The notes below the pieces were generated by a model. It searched no databases. It was not told where the DNA came from and was given only the letters and a program-made list of their open reading frames with translations. Position numbers and translations under genes: made by a program. A DNA stretch of 64,000 nt from positions 62,001 through 126,000 of the forward strand of contig JAIESC010000007.1 in assembly GCA_019746355.1 (NCBI GenBank). Reading direction: 5' to 3'. This document shows, in pieces, positions 43,410-53,112 of the stretch. Every line of letters begins with the position of its first letter. Position 1 is the first letter of the stretch. Source of the DNA: Xanthobacteraceae bacterium (GTDB taxonomy: Bacteria; Pseudomonadota; Alphaproteobacteria; Rhizobiales; Xanthobacteraceae).

Positions 43410-46364
43410 ATGTTCGAGCGCCGCAAGCAACGCGATTCAAAGGCTGATGCAGCAACGCCGGCCGGCAAAGCGGCCAAGTCCATTCGCTTCGGCGTAAGAG
43501 GCAAGCTGCAGACCGCGTTCGGCGTGGTCGCGCTGATGACGGTCGCGGCCGCCGGCATCGGCATCGTCTCGTTCTCCGCCACCGAGCGTGAATTCCAGCG
43601 CGTCGCAAGCCACGACGTGCCGATGATGACCGACGCGTTGCGGCTTTCGGTGATGTCCGGCGAGATCTCGGCCGCGGCAGCGCGCTTCGTCAGCGCCCGC
43701 ACCTCCGAGGAGCAACGCGCCATCGCCAACATGCTTACGAGCCGCAACCGCGACCTCGTCGCGATCATGAACCGGTTGCGCGAGAGCCAGCAGAACAACC
43801 AGTCGTTCGGCGCGGTCGAGGGCGCGGCGCAGCGCCTCGAGCGGAATCTCAAGGCGCTGGAGAAGGCGATCATCGAGCGCACCGATCTGCGCACCAGGCT
43901 GGAGGTCAGGCAGGCGGCCGTGCACCGGCAGCACGCCTCGATCACCGACAAGATCGCCCCGCTGGTCGATGATTCCTATTCCGAGGTGGTTTCGGCGGCC
44001 GAGGACGTTGGCAAGGTCGGCAACAAGACGGTCCGCTCCTTCATCAATGGCGGGCTGCAGCGGATGCAGGCCGCGCTCGACGCCGGCGCCGAGATGAATA
44101 CAGCAACCGGCCTGCTCGCGGCGGCGGCGCTGACCTCCTCGCCGCAGGTGCTGGCGATGCTGGAAGACCGCTACTCCACGTCGGCCGCGCGCGTGCAGAA
44201 GTTCCTGACCAAGCTTGCCGAGGAGCCCGAGATCGCCGCGCTGCGTCAGCGGATTTCGGCCTTGCAGCAACTTGCCGATTTCAAGTCGCCGCCGCAGACG
44301 CCCGAGGACAGTGACGCCGAGCGGCCGAATGAGACCGACCGGCTGAACAAGATCTTCCGCGCCCATGAATCATTCGCCCAGATCCTGATCAAGCTCGTCG
44401 ACGACCTCAACTTCAACCTGGCCTCGGGCGGCGAGGACGCCATCAAGATCTCGAACGGCCTGCTCAAGACACTGGCGGGCGCGCAGGTCTCCGCCCTGCG
44501 CGACACGCTGCAGACCGCGGCGCAGACGCATCTCCTGACCAGCCTGATCAGCGAGGCGGCGGTCGCGAAGGATCCGACGCGTCTGGCTCCGGTCCGCCAG
44601 CGCTTCACGGCGGCGGCGGAGGCTGCGAAGAAGGTCGCCGGCACGCTCAACCAGGACGAGATTGCGAAGGCGATCGACAATCTGATCATACTCGGCGATG
44701 GCCCGGACGGCATTTTCGCGCTGCGCGGCCAGGAATTGCAGGCCGATCTGGTCGCGAGCCAGGCGGTCGCCGACAACGTCGCGATCCAGCGCGATCTCGA
44801 CAACGCGGTGGCCGGCTTGGTGTCGATCGCCGAAAAGGGCATGAAGCAGAACGAGTCGCGGCTGTTCGAGAGCCTCGGCCATAACCGCAATGTGCTTCTG
44901 ATCGTCGCCATCGTGAGCATTCTCGCTGCCGGCGGCATCGGCGTGTTCTACGTGCAGCGCAAGCTGGTCAAACCGCTGACCGCGATCGACGACAGCATGC
45001 GCCGCCTGTCCTCCGGCGAGACCGAGCTGGCGCTGCCGAATGTGCGCGCCAACGACGAGATCGCGTCGATGACGCGTGCGGTTGTCGTGTTCCGGGATGC
45101 CGCTCTCGAGCGTGAGAGGCTGGAGCGGCAGGCCGAGGAGCAGCGCGCGCTCGCCGAGGAGCAACGCAGCAGGGCCAATGACGAGCGGGCGCGCACCGAA
45201 GAAGAGCGCCGCAAGAACGCGGAGCTTCAGGCACAGGCCGCACAGGAGCAGGCCCGCGTGATCGGCAATCTGGCGAACGGCCTGCAGAGGCTCTCGGAAG
45301 GCGATCTGGTGTATCGGCTCGACGCGGCGGCGTTCGGCTCGTACCGGCAGATTTCCGAAGACTTCAACCGCATGGCGGAGCGGGTCGCCGCCAGCATGTC
45401 GGTGATCGCGACCTCGACGCGCGAAGTGACGAACAGCGCCACCGAAATCTCCGCAGCCACCACCGACCTGTCGCAGCGCACCGAGGAGCAGGCGGCGAGC
45501 CTCGAGCAGACGTCGGCATCGATGGAAGAGATCTCCAAGACCGTCAAGGCGAACTCGGAGCACGCCCAGCACGCCAACGAGCTTGCGGGAAACACGCGCG
45601 AGGTCGCGACCCGCAGCGGCGAGGTCGTGGCGCAGGCGGTCGAGGCGATGTCTCGGATCGAGGGCTCGTCAAAAAAGATCGCCGACATCATCAGCGTGAT
45701 CGACGAGATCGCCCGCCAGACCAACCTCTTGGCGCTCAATGCCGCAGTCGAGGCCGCGCGGGCGGGCGATGCCGGTCGCGGCTTCGCGGTGGTTGCCTCC
45801 GAGGTGCGCAGCCTCGCGCAGCGCTCCTCGCAGGCCGCGAAGGACATCAAGGACCTGATCACCAACTCCGGCACTCAGGTCCAGGAGGGCGTCGAGCTGG
45901 TCAACCGCGCCGGCCAGTCGCTCGGCGAGATCGTCGCCTCGATCAAGAGCGTGGCGGATATCGTCTCGGACATCGCAAGAGCCAGCACCGAGCAGGCCGA
46001 GGGCATCGACCAGGTCAACAAGGCGCTGGCGCAGATGGATGAGGTCACGCAGCAGAACTCGGCGTTGGTCGAGGAGAATGCCGCCACCGCCAAGTCGCTG
46101 GAGCAGCAGGCCGCCGCCATGAGCGAGCAGGTCGGCAGCTTCAAGCTCGCCGCCAATGGTCCTGCCGCGCCGGCGCAGGAGGCGATGGCTCCTGCGCCTG
46201 CTCGCGCCGCCGCGCCGAAGCCCCGTCCTGGGGCCGGAGCGCCGCCTGCATCCCGGCAGCCCGTGCCGGCGCCCAAGTCCGGCGCGCAGCGCGGGCCGGT
46301 GGGCCGCATGCATTCGGCGCTTGCGACCGCGCTCAAGGCCGACGAGGACTGGAAGGAGTTCTGA
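43410..46364 (+). CDS. Methyl-accepting chemotaxis protein
   Basis: A 984-residue chemoreceptor. TM1 is at about residues 34-56 and TM2 at about 493-513, leaving a very large, mainly helical periplasmic domain of about 430 residues. HAMP and second HAMP-like segments follow (about 514-655), then the signalling domain (about 660-900) with the hairpin tip IDEIARQTNLLALNAAVEAARAG-type sequence. A Pro/Ala-rich linker ends in DWKEF, which fits the xWxxF tether bound by CheR/CheB. The ligand is unknown. GGGGGA precedes the ATG at 43410. Confidence 0.93.
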   Translation: MFERRKQRDSKADAATPAGKAAKSIRFGVRGKLQTAFGVVALMTVAAAGIGIVSFSATEREFQRVASHDVPMMTDALRLSVMSGEISAAAARFVSARTSEEQRAIANMLTSRNRDLVAIMNRLRESQQNNQSFGAVEGAAQRLERNLKALEKAIIERTDLRTRLEVRQAAVHRQHASITDKIAPLVDDSYSEVVSAAEDVGKVGNKTVRSFINGGLQRMQAALDAGAEMNTATGLLAAAALTSSPQVLAMLEDRYSTSAARVQKFLTKLAEEPEIAALRQRISALQQLADFKSPPQTPEDSDAERPNETDRLNKIFRAHESFAQILIKLVDDLNFNLASGGEDAIKISNGLLKTLAGAQVSALRDTLQTAAQTHLLTSLISEAAVAKDPTRLAPVRQRFTAAAEAAKKVAGTLNQDEIAKAIDNLIILGDGPDGIFALRGQELQADLVASQAVADNVAIQRDLDNAVAGLVSIAEKGMKQNESRLFESLGHNRNVLLIVAIVSILAAGGIGVFYVQRKLVKPLTAIDDSMRRLSSGETELALPNVRANDEIASMTRAVVVFRDAALERERLERQAEEQRALAEEQRSRANDERARTEEERRKNAELQAQAAQEQARVIGNLANGLQRLSEGDLVYRLDAAAFGSYRQISEDFNRMAERVAASMSVIATSTREVTNSATEISAATTDLSQRTEEQAASLEQTSASMEEISKTVKANSEHAQHANELAGNTREVATRSGEVVAQAVEAMSRIEGSSKKIADIISVIDEIARQTNLLALNAAVEAARAGDAGRGFAVVASEVRSLAQRSSQAAKDIKDLITNSGTQVQEGVELVNRAGQSLGEIVASIKSVADIVSDIARASTEQAEGIDQVNKALAQMDEVTQQNSALVEENAATAKSLEQQAAAMSEQVGSFKLAANGPAAPAQEAMAPAPARAAAPKPRPGAGAPPASRQPVPAPKSGAQRGPVGRMHSALATALKADEDWKEF

Positions 46365-46400
46365 GCCGCAACGCGTGCTTGCTGCGGCGTAGCCTCGCGT

Positions 46401-47390
46401 CTATTGCGGCTCGATCTTCAGCTCCACCGCCAACGCTCGCCATTTCTCCTGCTCGCGGGCGATGAATTCGCCGGTCGACTGCGGCGTGCCTGCGCCGCTG
46501 GTCGCAAGGCCGAAGCCGGTGAGGCGCTCCCTGATCTGGTCACCTTTCAGGAACTCGCCGATCTCGCGGTTCATCCGCTGCACCGCCTCGGCCGGCGTGC
46601 CGGCGGGCGCGACCATGACGAACCAGCCGTCCATGACCACGCCCGGCACGGTCTCGTTGATCGCCGGAAGGTCGGGCAGGCCCGGAAAGCGCTTGCCCGA
46701 GCTGATCGCGAGCCGGCGGATCTTGCCCGCCTGCACCATGGCGTTCGACGCGGCGATCGAGCTGATCAGCACCGGCACGGTGCCCGCGGCGACGTCCTGC
46801 ACCATCTGCGCTGCCGAGCGGTACGGCACCTCGACCATGCCAAGGTCGGCGCGCTTGTTGACCAGGCGCGCGGCAATCGGTGCCGCGCCGGCCGTGACGT
46901 CGACCGCGTAGGACAGCTTGCCGGGATGGGCCTTGGCATAGGCGATCAGCTCCGCAACCGTCTTCACCGGCAGGTCGGCGTTGACGGACAGGCTCTGCGG
47001 GCCGAGATCGACGACCATCGCCACGGGAATGAAGTCGCGGGCTGGATCATACGGGATCGACTTGAAGCTCACCGGGTTGATTGCAAGTCCGGACGTGTTG
47101 CTGAACAGGAAGGTGTAGCCGTCGGCCGGCGCGCGCGCCGCGGTCTGGTGCGCAACGAGCCCCGACGCGCCGCCGAGGTTCTCGACCACGACCGGCTGGC
47201 CCAGGCCGCGCGCCACGCCTTCCGCCATCAGCCGCGCCATCACGTCGGTCGCGGCGCCAGGCCCGGTCGGCACGATGATCTTGACCGGACGGCTGGGCCA
47301 GCTTTGCGCGTGGGCTGCACCGGCGATGGCTGAGCCGGCAAAAACGGCAAAGATGGCCGCGCGAAGCGCGGCCCGGGTCGCGGACCTCAT
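46401..47390 (-). CDS. Bug/TctC-family substrate-binding protein
   Basis: A 329-residue periplasmic binding protein: signal peptide (RAAIFAVFAGSAIAGAAHAQ), then WPSRPVKIIVPTGPGAATD and VVVENLGGASGLVAH, fitting Bug/TctC. GAGGGG lies before the ATG at 47390. It lies 16 nt downstream of the DUF2939-like gene on the same strand. No TctAB genes accompany it. Confidence 0.9.
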   Translation of the reverse strand: MRSATRAALRAAIFAVFAGSAIAGAAHAQSWPSRPVKIIVPTGPGAATDVMARLMAEGVARGLGQPVVVENLGGASGLVAHQTAARAPADGYTFLFSNTSGLAINPVSFKSIPYDPARDFIPVAMVVDLGPQSLSVNADLPVKTVAELIAYAKAHPGKLSYAVDVTAGAAPIAARLVNKRADLGMVEVPYRSAAQMVQDVAAGTVPVLISSIAASNAMVQAGKIRRLAISSGKRFPGLPDLPAINETVPGVVMDGWFVMVAPAGTPAEAVQRMNREIGEFLKGDQIRERLTGFGLATSGAGTPQSTGEFIAREQEKWRALAVELKIEPQ

Positions 47391-47406
47391 GAGCTTTTCC
47401 CCTCGA

Positions 47407-48687
47407 CTATTGTTTCGCCGCCGCGGACCACCGTGCGATTTCGTCGGCGATGATCTTGCTGCCGGCCTCGCCCTTCTCGATCGAGAGCACGGCACGGCTG
47501 TTGTTGCTGTAGACGAACGGCACGCCGAGCCACGGCCGGTCTTTCAGAACCTGCATGTTGTGCTGCACGTCAAGCTCGATGGCCGACAGGCCCATCAGGA
47601 AGAAGTCGTTGCTGACCTTGACGCGGGTGCCGGCGAGCTGCTGGCCGGAGACCTCTTCGTTCGGCTTCATCATCACCCCGACCACGTCGAGAATGCCCTT
47701 GGTCGACGAGTCCGGCGGGATGTCGAATTTCACCTCGATGGTGTGGCTTGCGGGCAGCGCGCGGTCGAGGTTGCGGAGAAAGGTCATCGTCATGCTCAAC
47801 GGCCGGTCGGGCAGCACGACCTGCGCGACAATCGTGTTGTCGCCGGCGTTGGCGCCGGTGCCGGGCTCGGTGCGCCACGTCACCCAGCCGGTATAGCTCT
47901 TGCCGGCCGGGGTCGAGGGATCTTCCTCGTAGAGGATCGCCTTCTGCGCGCCGGGCGGCGCGTTTTTCGGCAGCGGAGCCGGGGCGGCCGCCTGTGGTGC
48001 CACGGGCGCGGCTTGCTGCGGCGGCGCGGCCGGCGCGTTGCCGAAGGCGTCTGTCGGCAGGAACACGCGGGTCAGTTGCCAATCACCGGTCCAACGGAAC
48101 AGCAGCACCATCGGTCGCTTCACGGTGTCGCTGTTGGGGCGGAGATCGACCCGGAAGGCGAACGGCCCGCCGGTGAAGAACGCATAGCTGATGCGAAGCA
48201 GCTCAAGGCCGCGACCGGTTTTGCCTTCGGCCGCGGCGGGCGCGGCGTCCCAGCCGCGGTCGGTGAGCCGGGCGGACCGGACCAGCTCGATCACCGCCCG
48301 CTGCGTGGCCAACGGCTCGACGGTGCGCTCGGGCGCGTTCTCGCCGAGCCGCCGCGATCCCAGCATCACCCGCAGGTCTTCGCGCAAGCCCTGACGCACC
48401 GAGGTCCAGTCGATGCGGCGCTCCAGCGCCAACGCGTCCTCGTTGTCGAGCGCCGATAACAGGTCGTAGAGCGCGTAAGCCGCCCAGCCGCACCACACCA
48501 GCACGATCAGCAGCAGCCAGCCGGCGATCCGCCGCCAGCGCCGCGGCCGCCTCGGCGCGTCCGGCTCGAACGGTTTTTCGGGCGCGGGCGGCACCGGTCT
48601 GCGGTCGGGCATCGGGGCCGCCGGCCGCTCGGGCGCGCGCTTGCCGGGCACAGTTCGCGGCTCGATCATGATTTCCGGCGTCGGCAT
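47407..48687 (-). CDS. DUF2939-like membrane-anchored protein
   Basis: A 426-residue protein. A Pro/Arg-rich cytoplasmic N-terminus is followed by one transmembrane helix (IAGWLLLIVLVWCGWAAYALYDL, about residues 54-76) and a DUF2939-like domain (LDNEDALALERRIDWTSVRQ). A Pro/Ala/Gln-rich linker (about 225-250) leads to a second, beta-rich extracytoplasmic domain that I do not recognise. The ATG at 48687 has no strong ribosome-binding site; an in-frame ATG at 48669 is an alternative. Confidence 0.7.
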   Translation of the reverse strand: MPTPEIMIEPRTVPGKRAPERPAAPMPDRRPVPPAPEKPFEPDAPRRPRRWRRIAGWLLLIVLVWCGWAAYALYDLLSALDNEDALALERRIDWTSVRQGLREDLRVMLGSRRLGENAPERTVEPLATQRAVIELVRSARLTDRGWDAAPAAAEGKTGRGLELLRISYAFFTGGPFAFRVDLRPNSDTVKRPMVLLFRWTGDWQLTRVFLPTDAFGNAPAAPPQQAAPVAPQAAAPAPLPKNAPPGAQKAILYEEDPSTPAGKSYTGWVTWRTEPGTGANAGDNTIVAQVVLPDRPLSMTMTFLRNLDRALPASHTIEVKFDIPPDSSTKGILDVVGVMMKPNEEVSGQQLAGTRVKVSNDFFLMGLSAIELDVQHNMQVLKDRPWLGVPFVYSNNSRAVLSIEKGEAGSKIIADEIARWSAAAKQ

Positions 48688-48776
48688 CTCGGCAGACCCC
48701 CGGCGGGGTTATTCCCGGATCATGCAACAAGAACAACGTGTTGCCAATGGCGGCGAATTCACGCGCGAACACTGCG

Positions 48777-49745
48777 CTACTGTCCCATTGTGATTTCGAG
48801 CGTCCGCACGGCGCGGCCGAACGCGTCGCGTTCGCGGGTGAGGAAGGCACGCACGTCCTGGGTGTCGCTCGGCTCGACGCCCTGCAGCGCCAGAGCGTCG
48901 CGCAGTTTCGGGTCGGACAGCGCGAGCAGCGTCTCGGAGCGAAGCCGCGTCACGATCTCTGCCGGCGTGTCCTTCGGCGCGAGCATCACGGTCCAGCTCG
49001 CGAGGTCGAATTCCGGCACGCCAGCCTCTTTGAAGGTCGGCACGTTCGGCAGCGCGGCTGACCGTTTTTCGCCGGTCACCGCCAGCGGCTTGACCGAGCC
49101 GCTGTCGATTGCGGCTTTGCCGACCGCGACCCCGCCATAGAACATGTCGAGATGGCCGCCGATCACGTCGTTCACGCCCTGCGCGCCGCCGCGATAGGGG
49201 ATGTGCGCGACGTTGAGCTCGCGCAGCTTGTTCATCCAGGCGCCCATGACGTGCGGCGGGCTGCCGACACCGCCGCCGAACGTGTATTTGCCGGGATTGG
49301 CGCGGACTTCGGCAATGAATTCCTGCAGCGTGTTGGCCTTGAAGTTCTTCGACACCATCAGCACCACCGGCACCAGCCCGGTGACGGCGAGCGGCTCGAA
49401 ATCATCGATCGCCGAGTACGTGAGGTGCTTGGCGATCTGCGGTGCCACGACGGTTTCCGCAGTGTAACCGACGAACAGCGTGTAACCGTCGGGCTTGGCG
49501 CGTAGCGCACTCTGGATGCCGATCCTGCCGCTCGCCCCGGGACGGTTGAGGATGACGAACGACTGCCCGGTCTGCTCGCCGAGCTTCTGCGCCACGGCGC
49601 GCGCGACGATGTCGGTCGAGCCGCCGGGGCCGTAGGCGACGATGACCTCGACCGGGCGATTGGGATACGGCTGGGCTGATGCACCCGGGCACAGGAGCGC
49701 GGCCATCAAGAGAGCGCCGCCAAGCCTCTGCGCGAGCCGCTGCAT
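48777..49745 (-). CDS. Bug/TctC-family substrate-binding protein
   Basis: A 322-residue periplasmic binding protein: signal peptide (GGALLMAALLCPGASAQ), then YPNRPVEVIVAYGPGGSTD and FVILNRPGASGRIG, fitting Bug/TctC. GGGAGG lies before the ATG at 49745, and the longer upstream frame is rejected. It lies 97 nt downstream of the ModA-like gene and may be read with it and the ThDP enzyme. Confidence 0.92.
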   Translation of the reverse strand: MQRLAQRLGGALLMAALLCPGASAQPYPNRPVEVIVAYGPGGSTDIVARAVAQKLGEQTGQSFVILNRPGASGRIGIQSALRAKPDGYTLFVGYTAETVVAPQIAKHLTYSAIDDFEPLAVTGLVPVVLMVSKNFKANTLQEFIAEVRANPGKYTFGGGVGSPPHVMGAWMNKLRELNVAHIPYRGGAQGVNDVIGGHLDMFYGGVAVGKAAIDSGSVKPLAVTGEKRSAALPNVPTFKEAGVPEFDLASWTVMLAPKDTPAEIVTRLRSETLLALSDPKLRDALALQGVEPSDTQDVRAFLTRERDAFGRAVRTLEITMGQ

Positions 49746-49842
49746 ATGCGCCTCCCGTCGATTGCCCCCCGTTCTTATGCGGGTGCCGATCGCGGCAAGC
49801 TTGGCATCGCAGGCTGGCGATGCCAAGGCATGAGAACGCATG

Positions 49843-50556
49843 TCAGACCGGCTGAAGCCCGTGCGACGGCATCGCCGCGCGCACATGCGGTGCGAGGAGA
49901 AGCCTGATTAGCGCTGCCGCCTCGTTGGGCGCGGCGGCTGACTTCGTGACGCCGGCCGTGAACGTTGTCGTCTTGTTGAGCTCGTCCGGCAGCGGCCCGA
50001 CCACATCGACGCCTTTCACCAGCATGTGCTCGCACAGTTGCTGGATCGCAATGTCGGCCTCGCCGCGCGCGACGAACTCCGCGACCGGGCCGCCGTCGCC
50101 AAGCTTCGCCTTGGCCTTCATCGCGTCGGCGATGCCAAGACGCTCGGCGATGTTCATGAAGTGCACGCCGCTCGCGGCGCCGGTCGAGGGGTCGGTGTAG
50201 GCCACCGCCTTCGCCGCCAGCAGCGCCGCGCGGACATCGTCGGCGGTCGCGATCTTCGGCTTCGGCGCGCCGGCGCGCACCGCGACGCCGACGATGGAAC
50301 TCGCGATGTTGTGCTCGGTCCCGCCGGCCGCCAGGCCTTCGCCGATCAGCGCCTGCATGGTTTCCGGTGTGATCACCAGCACGTCGGTCTTTTCGCCGGC
50401 GCGGACGCGCTTCACCACGGTGCCGGCCGGCGCATAGACCGGCGCAAACCCGAAGCCGGTCGTCTGCCGGTACTCGGGCTCGAATTGCTCGAACAGCCCC
50501 TTGAAGGCGACCGAAACCATCACGTTGAGATTGCGATTGCCGGCCACGGGCGCCAT
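49843..50556 (-). CDS. ModA-like substrate-binding-domain protein
   Basis: A 237-residue protein with the type 2 periplasmic-binding fold seen in molybdate-binding ModA: LNVMVSVAFKGLFEQFEPEYR at the N-terminus, TDVLVITPETMQALIG, and YTDPSTGAASGVHFMNIAERLG. It has no signal peptide, so it may act in the cytoplasm as a sensor or enzyme-associated protein rather than a transporter subunit. It follows the ThDP enzyme by 69 nt on the same strand. Confidence 0.78.
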   Translation of the reverse strand: MAPVAGNRNLNVMVSVAFKGLFEQFEPEYRQTTGFGFAPVYAPAGTVVKRVRAGEKTDVLVITPETMQALIGEGLAAGGTEHNIASSIVGVAVRAGAPKPKIATADDVRAALLAAKAVAYTDPSTGAASGVHFMNIAERLGIADAMKAKAKLGDGGPVAEFVARGEADIAIQQLCEHMLVKGVDVVGPLPDELNKTTTFTAGVTKSAAAPNEAAALIRLLLAPHVRAAMPSHGLQPV

Positions 50557-50625
50557 CCATTTCCGCTGGAATGAAACCGGCCGCGCATCCTGAACGCGCG
50601 GCCGGGATGTTTTGCGATCGGAAGC

Positions 50626-52377
50626 TTAGAGCTTCGTCACCCGCACGTGCAGGAGCGCCGCGCGGCCGCCGCGCACCTCCTTCACGCAACGCTCCACCGC
50701 CGCAGGCAGATCGTCCGGATTGACGACCTTTTCGCCATGGGCACCGAACGCCTCGGCGATCTTGGAAAAGTCGGCGTTTGGCATCAGGTCGGCCTGGTAC
50801 AAACCGGCCGACTTGGCCTCGCCCTGCGGGAACACGCGCAGCGTCGACTCCTTCACCGCCGACCAGCCGGTGTTGTCGAGCAGCAGCACCAGGATCGGCA
50901 GCTTGTATTGCTGCGCCACCGAGAACACCGACGACGGGCCGCCGAAGTAGAAGCCGCCGTCGCCGACCACCTGCACGCACATGCTGTTCGGGGCCGCGAG
51001 CTTGGCGCCGAGCGCCATTCCGCCGGACCAGCCGAGCCCGCCGCCGCCGGAGCGGACGCAGGTGTTCGGCAGCGGCCGCGTGAGCTGCATCGCGCAGGCG
51101 CCGGCGTTGCGGACGCCTTCGTTGAACACCATGTCGTCGGGCTTGAGGTGCTTGTTCAGCTCGGCGAACAGGTAGTGCGGGTTGATCTCGTCGGGCTTGC
51201 CCTTGTTCGTGGCCATCTTGGCGACGCTCTCGCGCCAGGCGGCGCGCTCGGCGGTGAAGGCGGCGACGCGCTTGGCCGCCTCCTCCTTGAACTTCGGCGT
51301 GGCCTTGGCCTTCAGCGCTTCCAGCAACTGGCCGAGGATGACGCCGCTATCGCCTTGCATGCGCAGGTTGCCCGGGAACGTCCACATCGGCGACGCAGAC
51401 TTGAGCGTGTCGACGTCGATATGCGCCCAGAACGACTTTTCATTGTGCGACACGTCGGCCGGGAACCAGGGAACGTCGACGTCCACCAGCAGGCCGACGT
51501 CAGCCTTGGGCAGGTGCTTGTTCGGCGAGTAGCCGAGGAAGCAGGGGAACTCATGCGAGATGTTGAAGGTGTAGTTGCCTTCGAACACCGCGATGCCGGC
51601 GAACGCCGACAGCTCTTCGATCAGCTTCGGGGCGTTCTTCGATTGTCCGGCGTAACCGCAGACCAGGATCGGATGCTCGGCTGCCATCAGCTTGTCGGCG
51701 AGCTGCGCGATCATCGCGGGGTCGGCGCCGCCGCTCTGCGGCTGCGAGTAGTTGGAGGCCGCGTAGCTCCTGATCTGGTCGTTCGCCCACTTCTCGGTCA
51801 GCGTCTCGCGCTGCGCCATGAAGTAGACCGGGCCCGCGGGCTTGGTCTCCATGATGGTGTGGGCTCGCCGCAGCGCCTCCTTCACCACCACGCCCGACGG
51901 CAGCGTCCATTCCCACTTCATGTAGGGCCGCACCAGTGCGCCCTGGTCGATCGGCTCCTGGACGAAGTGCACGTAGGTGTCGCGCGATCCGACCAGCTCG
52001 TTGCTGGAGGTGTAGGGCGCCTTGCCCGACATCAGCAGCACCGGCAGGCGCGAGCGGAACAGGTTGTGCATCGCGTTCGCGGTGTTGGCGGTGCCGACGT
52101 CGACGTGCACCAGCACCGCCTGGCCGCGGCCGGTCACCGCCGCATAGCCCATCGCCATGTGCGCTGCGGTATTTTCGTGTGGGCACAGCATCACGTTCGG
52201 CACCTTCTCGCCGTTCTTCTGCCGCTCGGCCATCGCCTCGATGGTCGGCGCGTGGTCGGTGCCGAAGTTGCAGAACAGGTGCTCGATGCCGAGCTCGTTC
52301 AGGCCCTCGATGAAGTAGTAGGCCGTGGAGTGCTCGGGTGCGTTGCTGATCTTGGGGGCGGCGGCTGACTGGGACAT
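50626..52377 (-). CDS. Thiamine-diphosphate-dependent enzyme (acetolactate synthase-like)
   Basis: A 583-residue ThDP enzyme with PYR, central and PP domains. The conserved catalytic Glu is in CPHENTAAHMAMGYA, and the ThDP/Mg site is GDGGFYFGG followed by LLLDNTGW (GDG-N motif). Family members include acetolactate synthases, oxalyl-CoA decarboxylases and benzoylformate decarboxylases; the exact reaction is open. The ATG at 52377 begins the family-like sequence (MSQSAAAPKISN), although a longer frame reaches 52620. Confidence 0.88.
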   Translation of the reverse strand: MSQSAAAPKISNAPEHSTAYYFIEGLNELGIEHLFCNFGTDHAPTIEAMAERQKNGEKVPNVMLCPHENTAAHMAMGYAAVTGRGQAVLVHVDVGTANTANAMHNLFRSRLPVLLMSGKAPYTSSNELVGSRDTYVHFVQEPIDQGALVRPYMKWEWTLPSGVVVKEALRRAHTIMETKPAGPVYFMAQRETLTEKWANDQIRSYAASNYSQPQSGGADPAMIAQLADKLMAAEHPILVCGYAGQSKNAPKLIEELSAFAGIAVFEGNYTFNISHEFPCFLGYSPNKHLPKADVGLLVDVDVPWFPADVSHNEKSFWAHIDVDTLKSASPMWTFPGNLRMQGDSGVILGQLLEALKAKATPKFKEEAAKRVAAFTAERAAWRESVAKMATNKGKPDEINPHYLFAELNKHLKPDDMVFNEGVRNAGACAMQLTRPLPNTCVRSGGGGLGWSGGMALGAKLAAPNSMCVQVVGDGGFYFGGPSSVFSVAQQYKLPILVLLLDNTGWSAVKESTLRVFPQGEAKSAGLYQADLMPNADFSKIAEAFGAHGEKVVNPDDLPAAVERCVKEVRGGRAALLHVRVTKL

Positions 52378-52665
52378 GGGACTGGTCCGATTGGTTATGG
52401 GTTTATGGGCCGGGGTGGCGTTCCTCGGGCCGCACTGTGCGATGCCGAAGGGGGGAGATTCAAGCCGATATCCGGCAGTGGGTGGCCGCAAATTTGCTTT
52501 ATCTCCGTCACCCAAGCTGAAGAAAGCCCGCTTTGGAGAGGGAAAGCAGACATCAACTGCTTGTGGCGAACACGTCCGCTTTGAGGCCCGTTGCGGACCT
52601 GAAATTAAGCCGACGTTCATGTTGGCCGGCCGACAACTATCGCTACCGGCAATTGGGCAGTGTTC

Positions 52666-53109
52666 ATGAGACTCGCGCTCACGGGATTGTTCTTGAGCCT
52701 TTGCCTATGGGCGAACCCCGGTCCAGGGCTTGCCGTAGCGGCTCCAGCCACGTTGCGGGAAGGTTGCGATGAAGGCTGTCATTCCTGGCTGATTGAAGAT
52801 CCAGCACGCGAAATCCTGTCCGAGGTCCGCATTTCGTTTTCGGGGTTGACGCTACGCGTTCGCTATGGTGCCGGATGGCTGCATGGAGAGCCTTGTCCCC
52901 GGGGGCGACGGGAACTGGCTCGCAGCATTGTCGGGTTCAAACATTCGTCGGGCTTTCTGACGCTGCTGTTCGATCAAGGCTTTTGCCTGCGCGCCACCTT
53001 GAATGAAGCGTCCGAGGACGCCCCGTATCTCGCATCATCCGACTGGAATAGAATCGTGTTCGATGCGGAGCGGGCGCGGCTGCTCACACGCGATCAGTTT
53101 GCGCGATGA
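52666..53109 (+). CDS. Exported hypothetical protein
   Basis: A 147-residue protein with an N-terminal signal peptide (LALTGLFLSLCLWANPGPGLAVAA) and four Cys in the mature part (EGCDEGCHSW, EPCPRG, GFCLRA), consistent with disulfides in the periplasm. No family is recognised. The ATG at 52666 follows a poor ribosome-binding site. The next gene starts 3 nt after its stop, implying an operon. Confidence 0.6.
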   Translation: MRLALTGLFLSLCLWANPGPGLAVAAPATLREGCDEGCHSWLIEDPAREILSEVRISFSGLTLRVRYGAGWLHGEPCPRGRRELARSIVGFKHSSGFLTLLFDQGFCLRATLNEASEDAPYLASSDWNRIVFDAERARLLTRDQFAR

Positions 53110-53112
53110 GTC

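Noticed and set aside
50647..52368. 573-residue rightward open frame
   Set aside because: Antisense of the ThDP enzyme in high-GC DNA; no domain is recognisable.
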